The notes under the pieces: model-generated
Told to the model about the DNA's origin: nothing
The model's input: only the letters and a program-made list of their open reading frames with translations
The model's database searches: none
Position numbers and translations under genes: made by a program
Shown here: positions 1 through 8,798 of the stretch, one piece after another
How positions within the stretch are numbered: position 1 is the stretch's first letter
Layout: every line of letters starts with the position of its first letter
Source: a virus
DNA length: 23,674 nt
Strand: one strand, 5' to 3'
IMG/VR virus record: IMGVR_UViG_3300046513_000033
Location: 1-23,674 of that record

Positions 1-23
1 TCACCACCTTCACCGCTTCCTAA
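1..23 (+). CDS. 3' end of upstream gene, probably major capsid protein (partial)
   Basis: Only the last six codons are visible: frame 3 reads T-T-F-T-A-S and then TAA at 21-23. The next features are a hairpin and the head-tail connector genes. In siphophages of this gene order the gene just before the connector genes is usually the major capsid protein, so that is the likely identity. The residues themselves are too few to prove it. Confidence 0.45.
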
Positions 24-36
24 TCCAATCTGCTGA

Positions 37-68
37 GGGGTCACCTACGAATTTTCGTGGGTGGCCCC
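37..68. promoter_or_regulatory. 22-bp palindrome (operator-like) inside a GGGG/CCCC hairpin, copy 1
   Basis: The core palindrome at 42-63 has half-sites CACCTACGAA and TTCGTGGGTG around a TT centre. Flanking GGGGT and GCCCC extend it to a 15-bp stem with two or three G.U pairs. There is no T-tract, so a simple rho-independent terminator is doubtful. The same 22-bp sequence recurs at 19923-19944 and, diverged, at 10462, 12620 and 16962. A repressor operator, or an operator that also ends transcription, is the likely role, by analogy with phiC31 conserved inverted repeats. It lies between the capsid end and the connector operon. Confidence 0.6.
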
Positions 69-98
69 CGGCCCCAACTGAGCATAGGAGGTTGACCC

Positions 99-254
99 TT
101 GGCGCTCGTCATCGGTCCCAATGGTGCCGAGGTCTACATCCCGGATGAGGACGCACCCTGCCTAGTCGGTAACGGTGAGCGTGGGCACAGCTACGCACCG
201 GAGCCCAAGCCTGAGCCCGTGAAGCGCACTCCGCGCCGCACGACTTCCAAGTAA
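99..254 (+). CDS. small hypothetical protein of the head region, 51 aa
   Basis: An ORF with a TTG start, seven bases after a strong ribosome binding site (TAGGAGG, 85-91), encodes a 51-residue protein starting MALVIGPNGAEVYIPDED and ending with a basic tail (KRTPRRTTSK). TTG at 92 is too close to the ribosome binding site. The middle carries Pro/Glu/Lys repeats (PEPKPEP). The stop is followed at once by the binding site of the next connector gene, so it belongs to the structural operon. Small proteins at this place are common in actinophages and may be minor head components; I do not recognise a specific family. Confidence 0.7.
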   Translation: MALVIGPNGAEVYIPDEDAPCLVGNGERGHSYAPEPKPEPVKRTPRRTTSK

Positions 255-268
255 GAGAGGTGGCCACG

Positions 269-838
269 ATGGCACTTGCACCGCTGGCCACCATCGCCGA
301 CCTAGAAGCGCGTGGCGTCACTGTCGCGCCCGAAGAGACCGCAGCGGTAAACGTCCACCTAGACGTTGCCTCCACGCTGGTCCGTGATGCCGCCGGTTCG
401 CCTATCAGCGAGTCGGTCAGCACTGTGATCCTGGAAGGTAGGGGCGGGCGCCTGCATCTACCTGGTGGCCCCGTGACGGCCGTCTCTGACGTTGTCGTTG
501 ATGGGGTGACAGTCTCGGACTACAAGCTACTGAGCGGCTCTCTGACGCGCTCCTGTGGCTTTGACTACGGCACAGAGGTTGTCGTCACGTACATGCATGG
601 CCTGTCGACCGTACCCGCTGACATCGTCGACATCGTCTGTCGTCTGGTCGGGCAGGAGCTAGTAGCGCTCCGCAGTGGTGACGTTGCTTCGCGCGGTATC
701 ACGTCCGAGCGTATCGGCGACTACTCGGTTACCTACTCGGACGCCGAGACCGGAACCATGTGTCTGTCTGAGTATCAGCGCAACCGCCTCGCTGCTCGGT
801 TCGGCAACGGCGCAGGGGTCACGGTGAGAAGCCTGTGA
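269..838 (+). CDS. head-to-tail adaptor (connector) protein
   Basis: This 189-residue protein fits the HK97 gp6-like adaptor that docks under the portal and joins the head to the tail. Evidence is position (first large gene after the capsid end), length, a helical N-terminal half (PLATIADLEARG, typical of adaptors), a central beta region (VILEGRGGRLHLPGGPVTAV) and a C-terminal part ending in SEYQRNRLAARFG. ATG at 269 is chosen because AGAGAGG at 254-260 is well spaced for it; an in-frame GTG at 260 overlaps that site. The gene ends in a GTGA overlap with the head closure gene, indicating translational coupling. The family call rests on pattern and synteny. Confidence 0.75.
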   Translation: MALAPLATIADLEARGVTVAPEETAAVNVHLDVASTLVRDAAGSPISESVSTVILEGRGGRLHLPGGPVTAVSDVVVDGVTVSDYKLLSGSLTRSCGFDYGTEVVVTYMHGLSTVPADIVDIVCRLVGQELVALRSGDVASRGITSERIGDYSVTYSDAETGTMCLSEYQRNRLAARFGNGAGVTVRSL

Positions 839-1158
839 GCCTGGCCCGGTTGATGAACGCGAGTGTCTCCGTGTGGCGCATGTCCTCGGTGCCCGATGGT
901 GCCGGGGGAGAGACCACGTCCCTTGTGCAGATCGCCACATCCCGTGCGCTGATCAGCCAACCGTCTGCGTCTGAGCGCATGCTCGCCGACCAGGGCCAGT
1001 CTCAGCACTCGCACACGATCCACACCCCGCCGGGCACTGATGTCCGCCGGGGCGATGAACTGCGGCATGGCTCCCAAGTCTTCCGCGTCCTCTCGGTGTT
1101 CGAGCCTTCCCGCCCCATCTACGTACGCGCTGATGTGGAGCTGACCCAACATGGGTAG
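835..1158 (+). CDS. head closure (stopper) protein
   Basis: This 107-residue protein has the length, order and pattern of the phage head-tail joining/stopper family (HK97 gp7/SPP1 gp16 type), a small beta-barrel that plugs the connector after packaging. Visible family-like features are an N-terminal strand VSVWRMSSVPDGAGG, a central PGTDVRRGDEL segment and a C-terminal FRVLSVFEPSRPIYVRADVEL strand run. The GTG start overlaps the previous stop by four bases; the end overlaps the next ATG by eight bases. These tight overlaps are typical of the connector operon. Confidence 0.75.
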   Translation: MSLARLMNASVSVWRMSSVPDGAGGETTSLVQIATSRALISQPSASERMLADQGQSQHSHTIHTPPGTDVRRGDELRHGSQVFRVLSVFEPSRPIYVRADVELTQHG

Positions 1159-1555
1159 GCACCCGCGCGCGGCCGGTGGTCGGTCTGGTGTGTCCGTGTC
1201 TATCAGCGGTAGTGAGGCTCTGCTCAAGCAGTTGGAGCACACCACTAGCCGGTTGCACCAGGCCGTCCGCAAGGCGGTTGAGGACGCGTCCAAGGAAGTA
1301 GTAGCCAACGCACAGCGACGGGTCCACGTCGACACCGGGAACCTAAAGAGTTCACTGGACTACACCATGTCGGACGGCGCGAAGATCAAGTCAGAGATTG
1401 GCTGGAAGGACCGGGATGACCGGTACGCCGTGTGGCAGGAGTTCGGCACACAAGCCATGCCCGCCCGCCCCGCACTAGGCCCGGCCTTCAACGCTGAGAA
1501 GCGCAAGATAGTACGCCGGATTGGAGACGCCATCAACGCAGTGATCAACGGATGA
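1151..1555 (+). CDS. HK97 gp10-like minor tail/neck protein
   Basis: This 134-residue protein matches the HK97 gp10 family pattern: an N-terminal helix (LLKQLEHTTSRLHQAVRKAV), the segment AQRRVHVDTGNLKSSL (the family's conserved VDTGxLRxS box), then YAVWQEFGTQAMPARPAL (the conserved YA.xxExGTxxxPA.PF/L box) and a C-terminal helix. The family works at the head-tail interface or tail completion stage. The ATG at 1151 lies ten bases after GGAG. The end forms an ATGA overlap with the next gene. The basic first 14 residues are less family-like, so a GTG near 1190 is a possible alternative start. Confidence 0.85.
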   Translation: MGRHPRAAGGRSGVSVSISGSEALLKQLEHTTSRLHQAVRKAVEDASKEVVANAQRRVHVDTGNLKSSLDYTMSDGAKIKSEIGWKDRDDRYAVWQEFGTQAMPARPALGPAFNAEKRKIVRRIGDAINAVING

Positions 1556-1944
1556 TCCCGCTGTTCGCGATTCAGTCCGCTATCTACGCCAAGCTGAACG
1601 CTGATCCGATGCTCGCAGGCAAGGTGTTCGACTACGTCCCAGACGGAACGGCATACCCGTACATCCGCATTGGTGAAGCCTCGGACGCTGAACACAACAG
1701 CCTGGCTTCCCGTGGCTGGTCGACCCTGGTCACCATTCATGTCTGGTCTCAGGCTCACGGATTCTCCGAGGGTCTGGCACTGGCCAACAAGGTTACCGAG
1801 CTGCTCGACCTAAAGCCCCTCACTGTCAACGGGTATGTGCACATCGCCACCCGCTACACATCCACTCAAACGCTCGTCGACCCGGAGCCTCCGGGGGACA
1901 TCCGCCACATCGTCATCAGCTTTACCGTCATCACGGAGGAATAA
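1552..1944 (+). CDS. tail terminator/completion protein (DUF3168-like)
   Basis: This 130-residue protein starts MIPLFAIQSAIYAKLNADP and carries the hallmark layout of the DUF3168/tail terminator family: an N-terminal helix, VFDYVPDGTAYPYIRIGE, a strand VTIHVWSQ, a helix with ALANKVTELLD, and a final strand IRHIVISFTVIT. Such proteins cap the tail tube at its head-proximal end and fix tail length. It is coupled to the previous gene by ATGA and followed directly by the tail tube gene, which is the usual synteny. Confidence 0.8.
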   Translation: MIPLFAIQSAIYAKLNADPMLAGKVFDYVPDGTAYPYIRIGEASDAEHNSLASRGWSTLVTIHVWSQAHGFSEGLALANKVTELLDLKPLTVNGYVHIATRYTSTQTLVDPEPPGDIRHIVISFTVITEE

Positions 1945-1946
1945 CC

Positions 1947-2363
1947 ATGTCTGGAATCAACGCGTTCGGCACCAAGCTACAGCGAGGCGACGGCGCAGCT
2001 ACTGAGGTGTTCGTCAGCATCGCCGACGTCACCGCGCTTACCCCGCCTGCGCTAAGCCGAGACACTCTCGACGTCACGTCGCACGACAGCGTCAACGGGT
2101 GGATGGAGTTTGTGGGCGGCCTGAAGGATCCGGGCGAGTGCTCCGCTGATGTCAACTACCAGCCTGCCGAGCACGACGACCTAGTCAGCGACTTTGAGGA
2201 CGACGTTCCGCGCAACTACAAGATTGTTTTCCCGGACGGCACCACGTGGGCATTCGCCGCGCTGCTGACCGGTTTCGAGCCCGACGCCCCGTACGACGAC
2301 AAGCTAGCGGCCACGCTGACTTGGAAGGTCACCGGCAAGCCGACCATCACCCCCGGAGTCTAA
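1947..2363 (+). CDS. major tail (tube) protein
   Basis: This 138-residue protein is the likely tail tube subunit. It sits between the tail terminator and the chaperone pair, the standard place. Its pattern fits the tube family: an N-terminal arm MSGINAFGTKLQRGDG, then VFVSIADVTALTPPALSRDTLDV, the TSHDS...GWMEFVGGLKDPGE segment common in actinophage tube proteins, and C-terminal strands. The binding site GGAGGA lies just before ATG 1947 and would allow heavy expression. There is no extra Ig-like C-terminal domain, so the tail surface is probably plain. Confidence 0.85.
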   Translation: MSGINAFGTKLQRGDGAATEVFVSIADVTALTPPALSRDTLDVTSHDSVNGWMEFVGGLKDPGECSADVNYQPAEHDDLVSDFEDDVPRNYKIVFPDGTTWAFAALLTGFEPDAPYDDKLAATLTWKVTGKPTITPGV

Positions 2364-2366
2364 GCA

Positions 2367-2768
2367 ATGTCCATTCTCAATCGCGATGCAATCCTCGACG
2401 CCGAGGACAAGAACTACGAAGACGTTGACGTTCCGGAGTGGGGCGGCACTGTCCGTATCGCTGGTATGACCGGCGCTGACCGGAACTCCTACCAGGCTTC
2501 CATGGTCGTGCTCAGTCCGAACGGCACTGTGCAGCGGCTCAACATGCAGGACCAGCTAGCGAAGCTGATTTCTCGCTGCCTCATCGACGAGTCCGGCGAG
2601 CGTCTGTTCAGCGATAAGGACATCAAGGCTCTCTCGGCCAAGTCCGGCGCTGTTCTTGACCGGCTCGGCGATGTTGCCATGCGGCTCTCCGGTCTCCGAA
2701 AGGAAGACGTGGAGGCTGCGGCGGGAAAATCCGGGAAGACCCTGAGCACCGATTCCACTTCCGACTAG
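2367..2768 (+). CDS. tail assembly chaperone, short (G-type) form
   Basis: This 133-residue protein is the unshifted product of a lambda G/GT-type chaperone pair, which coats the tape measure during tail building. Evidence is its position between tube and tape measure, the N-terminal MSILNRDAILDAEDKNYEDV with a VPEWGGTVRIAGMTG strand pair (commonly seen in actinophage chaperones), the acidic helical C-terminus, and the slippery sequence near its 3' end (2723-2729). It starts three bases after the tube gene stop. Translation normally ends at TAG 2766-2768. Confidence 0.85.
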   Translation: MSILNRDAILDAEDKNYEDVDVPEWGGTVRIAGMTGADRNSYQASMVVLSPNGTVQRLNMQDQLAKLISRCLIDESGERLFSDKDIKALSAKSGAVLDRLGDVAMRLSGLRKEDVEAAAGKSGKTLSTDSTSD

Positions 2769-3061
2769 CAGCACATCTTGGGTACACGGTCCCGGAACTA
2801 CTCGCGCGCGTCTCTTCCCGTGAGATCACGGAATGGATGGCGTACGAATCGGTTTCGGGGCCGTTGGGTCCTGAGCGCATGGACTCTCTGATTGCCATGT
2901 TGACGGCGACTGTCGCTAACACTGCCCGTGGCAAGGGCACCAAGGCTTCGACCCCCAAGGACTTCATGCCTAAGTGGGATCGAGGACAGCGGCAGGACTG
3001 GCGGGAGATGCTTTCCGCTGTCAAGACGTACAACCGCCAGATTGGAGGCTCAGAGAAGTGA
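2367..3061 (+). CDS. tail assembly chaperone, -1 frameshifted (GT-type) fusion
   Basis: A -1 shift at 2723-2729 joins the first 121 codons of the short chaperone to an open frame that runs without a stop from 2729 to the TGA at 3059-3061, giving about 231 residues. The new part begins IREDPEHRFHLRLAAHLG and continues YTVPELLARVSSREITEWM, which looks like the T part of actinophage chaperones. A free ORF from ATG 2837 exists in this frame, but it lacks a good ribosome binding site. Expression as a fusion is therefore the better reading. The GT product normally recruits the tape measure and tube subunits. Confidence 0.85.
2723..2729 (+). other. programmed -1 ribosomal frameshift site GGGAAAA
   Basis: The heptamer G GGA AAA is in the exact X XXY YYZ phase relative to the short chaperone frame (GGA at 2724, AAA at 2727). 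After slipping, both tRNAs can re-pair (GGG, AAA). The -1 frame then stays open for 110 codons and carries the expected chaperone extension. This is the conserved lambda G-GT mechanism. Confidence 0.9.
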
Positions 3062-4962
3062 CCCTAGACGACCTAATGGTTTCCATCGGGGTTGATACCA
3101 GCGAGCTAGAAAGTGGAATGGATGACGGTGTCCAGCGTGCTAACAGCAAGCTAGGCGAACTGGGAAAGGGTGCGGCCGGTCTCGCTGCTGGCGTAGGCGT
3201 GGGCGCACTCTTCTCCGAGGGATTGCAGGCAGGCGTAGACCTAACTGCGGTGAACTCCACGCTTCAGAGTCAGTACGGCCTGACCGAGTCTGAAGCGGCC
3301 ACCGCCGGTAAGGCTGCTGGTGCTGTCTACAGTGGTGGGTTCGGCGAGTCCATCACTGAAGTGGGTGACGCCGTTGGCGCTGTCTCTCAGGCTCTAAAGG
3401 GCATGGGCGACATGACCGAGGCCGAGACCACGCAGATGACCGAAGACGCCATGTCGGTTGCCAATGCGCTAGGCGTAGACGTTGCCGACGCTGCCACGGC
3501 CGCAGGCAAGATGATTTCCAACGGCCTGGCCAAGGATGGTACCGAGGCATTCGACCTGCTGACGCAGGCTTCCAAGACGCTGCCCAAGTCCATGGTTGGC
3601 GACATCACTGAAGTGGTCGGCGAGTACGGACAGCAGTTCAAGCGACTGGGTATCAGCGGCGCCGACGCGTTCGGCATGCTGTCTCAGTACGTCAAGGCCG
3701 GTGGTAAGGACATCGACCAGGCCGCCGACATCATCCACGAATTCGGCCGTATCACTACGGAGAACACGGCGCAGGCTTCTACCGCATTCAAGTCCCTGGG
3801 GCTCGACTCCAAGGACATGTTCGCGCGGCTCAAGTCCGGCGGTAAGGATGCCGAGACTGCCATGGGTGACGCCATTACGGCTATCCAGGGTGTCAAGGAC
3901 CCGGCCAAGCAGGCTCAGCTAGCCGTTCAGCTATTCGGCGACATGGCCGGTGAGCAGACGGACGCGCTGTTCGCGATGAACCCTGCGGCTGCTGCTGCGG
4001 CATCGGGCATGGATAAGGCCGCAGGCTCAGCGGCCAAGGCAACTCAGAGCATGTCGGCCACGCAGTCCCTTGATGTGGTCTGGCGCTCCATGGCCACCAC
4101 CATCGGCACGGCCCTACAGCCTGCGTTGCAGTGGCTCGGTGACTTCATGACCGCGCACCCGGAAGTAGTGAAGATCGTTGCTGCCGCGCTGCTGGGTCTG
4201 GCCATTGCATTCGGCATAGCGACTATCGCTGTGTGGGCAATGAACTCCGCGATGCTAGCCAACCCGATTTTCTGGATCATTGGCCTTATCGTGCTGATCA
4301 TCGCCATCGTCATTGCACTGGCGGCGAACTGGGAGGCCGTGAAGGAGCGACTTCTACAGGCGTGGAACGTCATCAAGGCCGGATTCCTGGCCGGTTGGAA
4401 CTACCTAGTCTCCAACGTGTTCGCGCCCCTCGGCCGGTTCTTCACGCAGACCATTCCCGGTTGGGTGTCGACCGGTGCCGCATGGGTCAAGTCAAAGTGG
4501 AACGACCTGGTGGGTTGGTTCAAGAGCATTCCCGGCCGTATTTCCAGCGCGCTGCGTGGCATGTGGGACGGCCTAAAGTCCGGGTTCAAGGACGCTGTCA
4601 ACTTCGTAATCCGTGGTTGGAACAACCTGTCATTCACCATCGGTGGCGGGTCGATCATGGGCGTTGACATTCCGAGCATCACTCTCGGAACACCGAACAT
4701 CCCTTACCTGGCAACGGGTGGTGTGACCACTGGTCCGACCATGGCGATGATCGGTGAGGGCCGCGAGAACGAAGCGGTGCTCCCGCTGTCCAAGCTGAAC
4801 GGCATGCTAAACGCCGCTCGGGTACAGGGCGTAAACGGGCAGGGTGGATCTCAGCGACTAGTCGTTGACGTCACCGGCTCGGATGAAGACATGAAGCGGC
4901 TAATCCGTCGCATCGTGAAGACGCAGGGACGCGGAAGCGTTCAGACTGCATTCGGTAACTGA
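3058..4962 (+). CDS. tail tape measure protein
   Basis: This 634-residue protein sets tail length; at roughly 0.15 nm per residue the tail should be near 95 nm, which is an estimate. GTG 3058 is chosen because GGAGG at 3044-3048 is well spaced and the start overlaps the chaperone stop (GTGA). Upstream in-frame codons overlap the chaperone. The N-terminal part (LMVSIGVDTSELESGM) is typical for tape measures. Long Ala/Gly-rich helices follow, with two hydrophobic segments at about residues 370-395 and 401-425. A late motif, GGVTTGPTMAMIGEGRENEA, is the usual C-terminal signature of actinophage tape measures. No peptidase or lysozyme domain is visible. Confidence 0.93.
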   Translation: MTLDDLMVSIGVDTSELESGMDDGVQRANSKLGELGKGAAGLAAGVGVGALFSEGLQAGVDLTAVNSTLQSQYGLTESEAATAGKAAGAVYSGGFGESITEVGDAVGAVSQALKGMGDMTEAETTQMTEDAMSVANALGVDVADAATAAGKMISNGLAKDGTEAFDLLTQASKTLPKSMVGDITEVVGEYGQQFKRLGISGADAFGMLSQYVKAGGKDIDQAADIIHEFGRITTENTAQASTAFKSLGLDSKDMFARLKSGGKDAETAMGDAITAIQGVKDPAKQAQLAVQLFGDMAGEQTDALFAMNPAAAAAASGMDKAAGSAAKATQSMSATQSLDVVWRSMATTIGTALQPALQWLGDFMTAHPEVVKIVAAALLGLAIAFGIATIAVWAMNSAMLANPIFWIIGLIVLIIAIVIALAANWEAVKERLLQAWNVIKAGFLAGWNYLVSNVFAPLGRFFTQTIPGWVSTGAAWVKSKWNDLVGWFKSIPGRISSALRGMWDGLKSGFKDAVNFVIRGWNNLSFTIGGGSIMGVDIPSITLGTPNIPYLATGGVTTGPTMAMIGEGRENEAVLPLSKLNGMLNAARVQGVNGQGGSQRLVVDVTGSDEDMKRLIRRIVKTQGRGSVQTAFGN

Positions 4963-4977
4963 TAGGAGGGTGGGTCA

Positions 4978-7900
4978 GTGGTCTTTCCGCTGGACATTCG
5001 GACTGAGCTATTGCTCAACGGCGCGTGGTCGGACATCAGCTCTGACGTTTACCTACGCGACGCTAAGCAGATCTCGCGCGGGCGACGTGACCAGGGACAG
5101 AACACTGACCCTTCCCGCCTCTCCCTGACCATCAATAACCGCTCGGGCAAGTACTCCCCGCGCAATGCCGAGAGCCCGCTGTATGGGCAGATCGGCCGTA
5201 ACACTCAGATGCGTGTGTCGGTGCCCGCCACCGATAAGTACCTGAGTCTCAATGGTGACCCTAACGACTACGTCAGTACGCCGGACACTGCGGCGCTGGA
5301 CATCACTGGGGACCTAGACATTCGGGCCGAGATTCAGCCCAACTGGTACGGCCCGGATAACCAGATGATCATGGCTAAGTGGGAGGCGCAAGCCGATCAG
5401 CGGTCATGGTTCCTGAAGGTGTATCAGGGAGTGCTACAGCTTCAGTACACGACCGATGGCACCAAGGCGACGACGTGGTTTCACTCCCGCTCGCTGGCTG
5501 AGATCTCACAGCGCGCGGCCGTACGCGTGACCCTGGACGTCGATAACGGCGCCGGTGGTCGCACGGTCCGCTGGTACACCGCCCCTTCGATAGACGGCCC
5601 CTGGACACAGCTCGGACCTGACTCCGTGCTCGCCGGTACGGTCTCGGTGTTCAACTCCACGGCACCGCTGAAGATCGCCCCGTATGACGACACCAACATC
5701 AAGCCGTACCGTGCGCCGTTCATCGGTCGGGGGTACAAGTTTGAGGTACGCAACGGCATCAACGGCACGGTGGTTGCTAACCCCGACTTCACAGCGCAGG
5801 CCGCTGATGCAACGTCCTTCACGGATGGCGCCGGTCGGCTGTGGAGCATGCATGGCGGAGCCCAGATTCGTGACCGTGAGGACAGGTTCCTAGGGGAAGT
5901 CTCCACCTGGCCCTCTAAGTGGACCCCGGACGAGTCTGATGTCTATGTGCCGGTTGAGGCTAACGGCATCCTGCGCCGACTGGGCCAGGGTCTGAAGGCG
6001 CTTGACTCGACCCTGCGTCGCCGCATCCCGTCCGGCAACCCCGTGGCCTACTGGCCGATGGAGGATGGGAAGTACTCGACCCGTGCATGGTCGCCTATCG
6101 CTGGTGTGGACTCTGCGGCACTGGCCGGAGTTGACTGGGCATCAGCGAGTGATCTGCCATCGTCCGATGCGCTGCCTAAGATCAAGACCGGTGGCACCCT
6201 GTCCGCCCCGATTCCTGCGTCAATGCCGTCCGGGGAATGGCAAGTTGAGTTCGTCTACAACGCCGATGACAAGATTCCCGATGTCGTCACGCCGGGCCCG
6301 GAGTTCATCAGCTTCAGCTCGCCCAACGGCACGGTGAAGCGGTGGGCATTCATCCTCATGAAGGACATTGCCATCATCCGGGGCTATGACAGCTCCACGA
6401 ACATGGTTGTGGATCAGGGTGTGGGCATCGGTGATGACATCTACCACGGCTGGACCCGTATGCGTTTCTGGGTCAAGGAGACGGCGGGCACGGTCACATG
6501 GCGTCTCGACTGGCAGGACGTAGGCGGTAACGCTGGTGGCATCGGCCGGACCTACTCGGGCACCGCTGGGCGCCTCAGCGCGATCACTGCCAACTGGGGT
6601 GCGGCGCACGATGGTTGGGCCTTTGGTCACCTCTCCGTTCTGCCCACGTCGGCATCCACGCTGTACGACGGATCCGATGATGCGTACAACGGCGAGACTG
6701 CATGGAACCGCATCATGCGTCTGGGCACCGAGGAAGGTGTACCGGTCGAGCGCATCCACGGCCAGGACATCACGTCTGAACAGGTCGGCCCGCAGAAGCC
6801 TGAAACCCTGGTGGATCTGTTCGAGGAAGCTGCCGCAGCGGACAATGGATTCTTGCTCGAATCGCTGAACCGCGTGGGTCTCGTCTTCCGTGACCGCGCG
6901 TCGATGTACATGCAGGAACCGGCACTCACGTTGTCCTACAACAAGGCTGGTCTAGCACCGGACTTGGAGCCGGTAGACGATGACAGTGCCGTACGCAACG
7001 ACATCCAAGTCACCCGCGATGGTGGCTCTGCGGCGCGTGCGTTCCTGGCCGACGGTCCACTGTCGGTGCAGGCTCCGCCGCTGGGCATCGGTGTCTATGA
7101 CGAGAGTGTCTCGCTATCCCTCGGCAACGACACACAGCCCGAGCCCATGGCCAACTGGTTGCTACACCTGGGCACGTTCGATGGCGCCCGGTATCCCACG
7201 GTCACGGTCATGCTCCACAAGCCCGGGGCCGAGGTGCTTATCCCGCAGATCCTGAAGCTTCGCGAGGGTGACGTGATCAGGCTGACCGACCTACCGTCCT
7301 TCATCTCTCATGAGGACGTGGACCTGATCGTGAACGGCTACAGCGAAGTACTCGACATGTACCGCTGGGAGATCACTTTCAACTGTTCGCCCGGTGGTCC
7401 CTGGAAGGTGGCGCAGGTCGAGAACACCAGCTATTACGCCAAGGCTGACACGGATGGAACGATCCTCGCTCTACCGGTCGGCGCCACTGACACCACGCTG
7501 ATGACCACGGTCACCGCTGGACCTCAGTGGGTCGAGTCGGCGCAGGAGTTCCCGTTCGATGTCCACGTGTCCGGCGAGCGTATGCGGGTCGAGTCGGTGG
7601 GCCAACTGTTCAACACGAACCCGGACTTCCGGAACGGGATGACCGGTTGGGTTGGGCAGTCGACGGGATCCGTTGCTCTGTCGACAGACTACGTCCACCC
7701 GCGTGGCCTGGTCTCAGCGAAGGTGACGCCGAACGGTGTCTCCACGTCTAACAGCCTCTCCATGAACACACACGTTCCGGCGGTGGCTGGTCAGTCGTAC
7801 ACAGGTGGTTACTGGGTCTACTCGCCCGCAGGCTTCTCGGACTTCCGCGTGTCGTTCGACTGGTACAACGCGAGCAACGTATCCATCTCCACCACGTCAC

Positions 7901-8790
7901 AGTCTGCGCAGGTGATCCCTGCCGGTCAGTGGACGTACCTGTCTTTCACTGCAACTGCCCCCGCCCTTACCGGGTTTATGGCAGTGCGTGTCCGCCAGGG
8001 TGCCACCCCGCCCGCGAGTGCGATCTACTACGCGTGGGGTATCCGGCTGACCTCTCCCACTCTGGGCAAGTCAGTCTCGGATGGCTTCGCCCGGACCACC
8101 ACAAGCGGTTGGGGCAACGCCGAGTCGGGGCAGACGTGGACTACCGCTGCGGTTGGCGGAGTTGCTACGGACTTCACTGTCAGTGGTGGTCTTGGTCGCC
8201 ACATCCACAGCACAAAGAACATCCTCCGTCACACGCTGATCCCTGCACCCTCGGCTGATGTGGACCTGGTCACCGACTGGTCAATGGATAAGACAGCACT
8301 GACTGACTCCAACTACATGTTCCTGTTTGGGCGTTACACCGACTCCACGCACATGTACTTCGCGCGGGTACAGGTGGTCGGGGGTACGCAGGCGATGAAC
8401 CTACAGCTACGCAAGCGCAATGGTGCTGAGACTCAGGTAGGTGGAACCGTCGCGCTGGGCACGTTCGCAGTGAACACCTTTTACACCACACGGCTACAGA
8501 TCAGCGGGTCCACGCTCCGGGCTAAGTCCTGGTTGCGCTCTGCCGCTGAACCGGCCGCATGGCAGCTAGAAGTCACTGACACGGACCTGACTGCCGCAGG
8601 CTCCATCGGCTTCCGCTCGCTGATCGGTAGCACCAGCACGCAGGTTCTGCCGGTCACCATCTCAGCGGACAACTTCAAGGAACTGGGCACTCAACAGTTC
8701 ACGGTTACGCGGTCCGTCAACGGCGTCGTCAAGCCCCAGGTAGCGGGCACTGCAATCGCGCTAGCTGATCCCGCTATCGCTTCACTCTAG
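4978..8790 (+). CDS. large minor tail protein with carbohydrate-binding-type domains
   Basis: This 1270-residue tail-tip protein starts at GTG 4978 after a strong site ATAGGAGGG (4962-4970). The first 80 residues resemble the distal-tail-like N-terminus of actinophage minor tail proteins (IRTELLLNGAW, LTINNRSGKYSPRN). Residues about 87-215 look like a LamG/concanavalin-type domain (TAALDITGDLDIRAEI). A second such region begins near 356 (VAYWPMEDG). Residues 570-830 form a hub-like region. About 880-1025 resemble a CBM4/9-type jelly roll (NPDFRNGMTGW), and 1035-1240 another LamG-like sandwich (DGFARTTTSGWG). It most likely forms the baseplate and binds cell-wall sugars of the host. Domain names are by pattern only. 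Confidence 0.82.
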   Translation: MVFPLDIRTELLLNGAWSDISSDVYLRDAKQISRGRRDQGQNTDPSRLSLTINNRSGKYSPRNAESPLYGQIGRNTQMRVSVPATDKYLSLNGDPNDYVSTPDTAALDITGDLDIRAEIQPNWYGPDNQMIMAKWEAQADQRSWFLKVYQGVLQLQYTTDGTKATTWFHSRSLAEISQRAAVRVTLDVDNGAGGRTVRWYTAPSIDGPWTQLGPDSVLAGTVSVFNSTAPLKIAPYDDTNIKPYRAPFIGRGYKFEVRNGINGTVVANPDFTAQAADATSFTDGAGRLWSMHGGAQIRDREDRFLGEVSTWPSKWTPDESDVYVPVEANGILRRLGQGLKALDSTLRRRIPSGNPVAYWPMEDGKYSTRAWSPIAGVDSAALAGVDWASASDLPSSDALPKIKTGGTLSAPIPASMPSGEWQVEFVYNADDKIPDVVTPGPEFISFSSPNGTVKRWAFILMKDIAIIRGYDSSTNMVVDQGVGIGDDIYHGWTRMRFWVKETAGTVTWRLDWQDVGGNAGGIGRTYSGTAGRLSAITANWGAAHDGWAFGHLSVLPTSASTLYDGSDDAYNGETAWNRIMRLGTEEGVPVERIHGQDITSEQVGPQKPETLVDLFEEAAAADNGFLLESLNRVGLVFRDRASMYMQEPALTLSYNKAGLAPDLEPVDDDSAVRNDIQVTRDGGSAARAFLADGPLSVQAPPLGIGVYDESVSLSLGNDTQPEPMANWLLHLGTFDGARYPTVTVMLHKPGAEVLIPQILKLREGDVIRLTDLPSFISHEDVDLIVNGYSEVLDMYRWEITFNCSPGGPWKVAQVENTSYYAKADTDGTILALPVGATDTTLMTTVTAGPQWVESAQEFPFDVHVSGERMRVESVGQLFNTNPDFRNGMTGWVGQSTGSVALSTDYVHPRGLVSAKVTPNGVSTSNSLSMNTHVPAVAGQSYTGGYWVYSPAGFSDFRVSFDWYNASNVSISTTSQSAQVIPAGQWTYLSFTATAPALTGFMAVRVRQGATPPASAIYYAWGIRLTSPTLGKSVSDGFARTTTSGWGNAESGQTWTTAAVGGVATDFTVSGGLGRHIHSTKNILRHTLIPAPSADVDLVTDWSMDKTALTDSNYMFLFGRYTDSTHMYFARVQVVGGTQAMNLQLRKRNGAETQVGGTVALGTFAVNTFYTTRLQISGSTLRAKSWLRSAAEPAAWQLEVTDTDLTAAGSIGFRSLIGSTSTQVLPVTISADNFKELGTQQFTVTRSVNGVVKPQVAGTAIALADPAIASL

Positions 8791-8798
8791 GAGTACAC

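Noticed and set aside
148-162. CTAGTCGGTAAC in the small head gene, like the start of motif copy A
   Set aside because: Only the first six bases of the motif match (GGTAAC); the conserved ACTCGCTAG half is missing.
2837-3061. Separate 74-residue gene between chaperone and tape measure
   Set aside because: It is better explained as the C-terminal part of the frameshifted chaperone; the open frame extends back to the slippery site.
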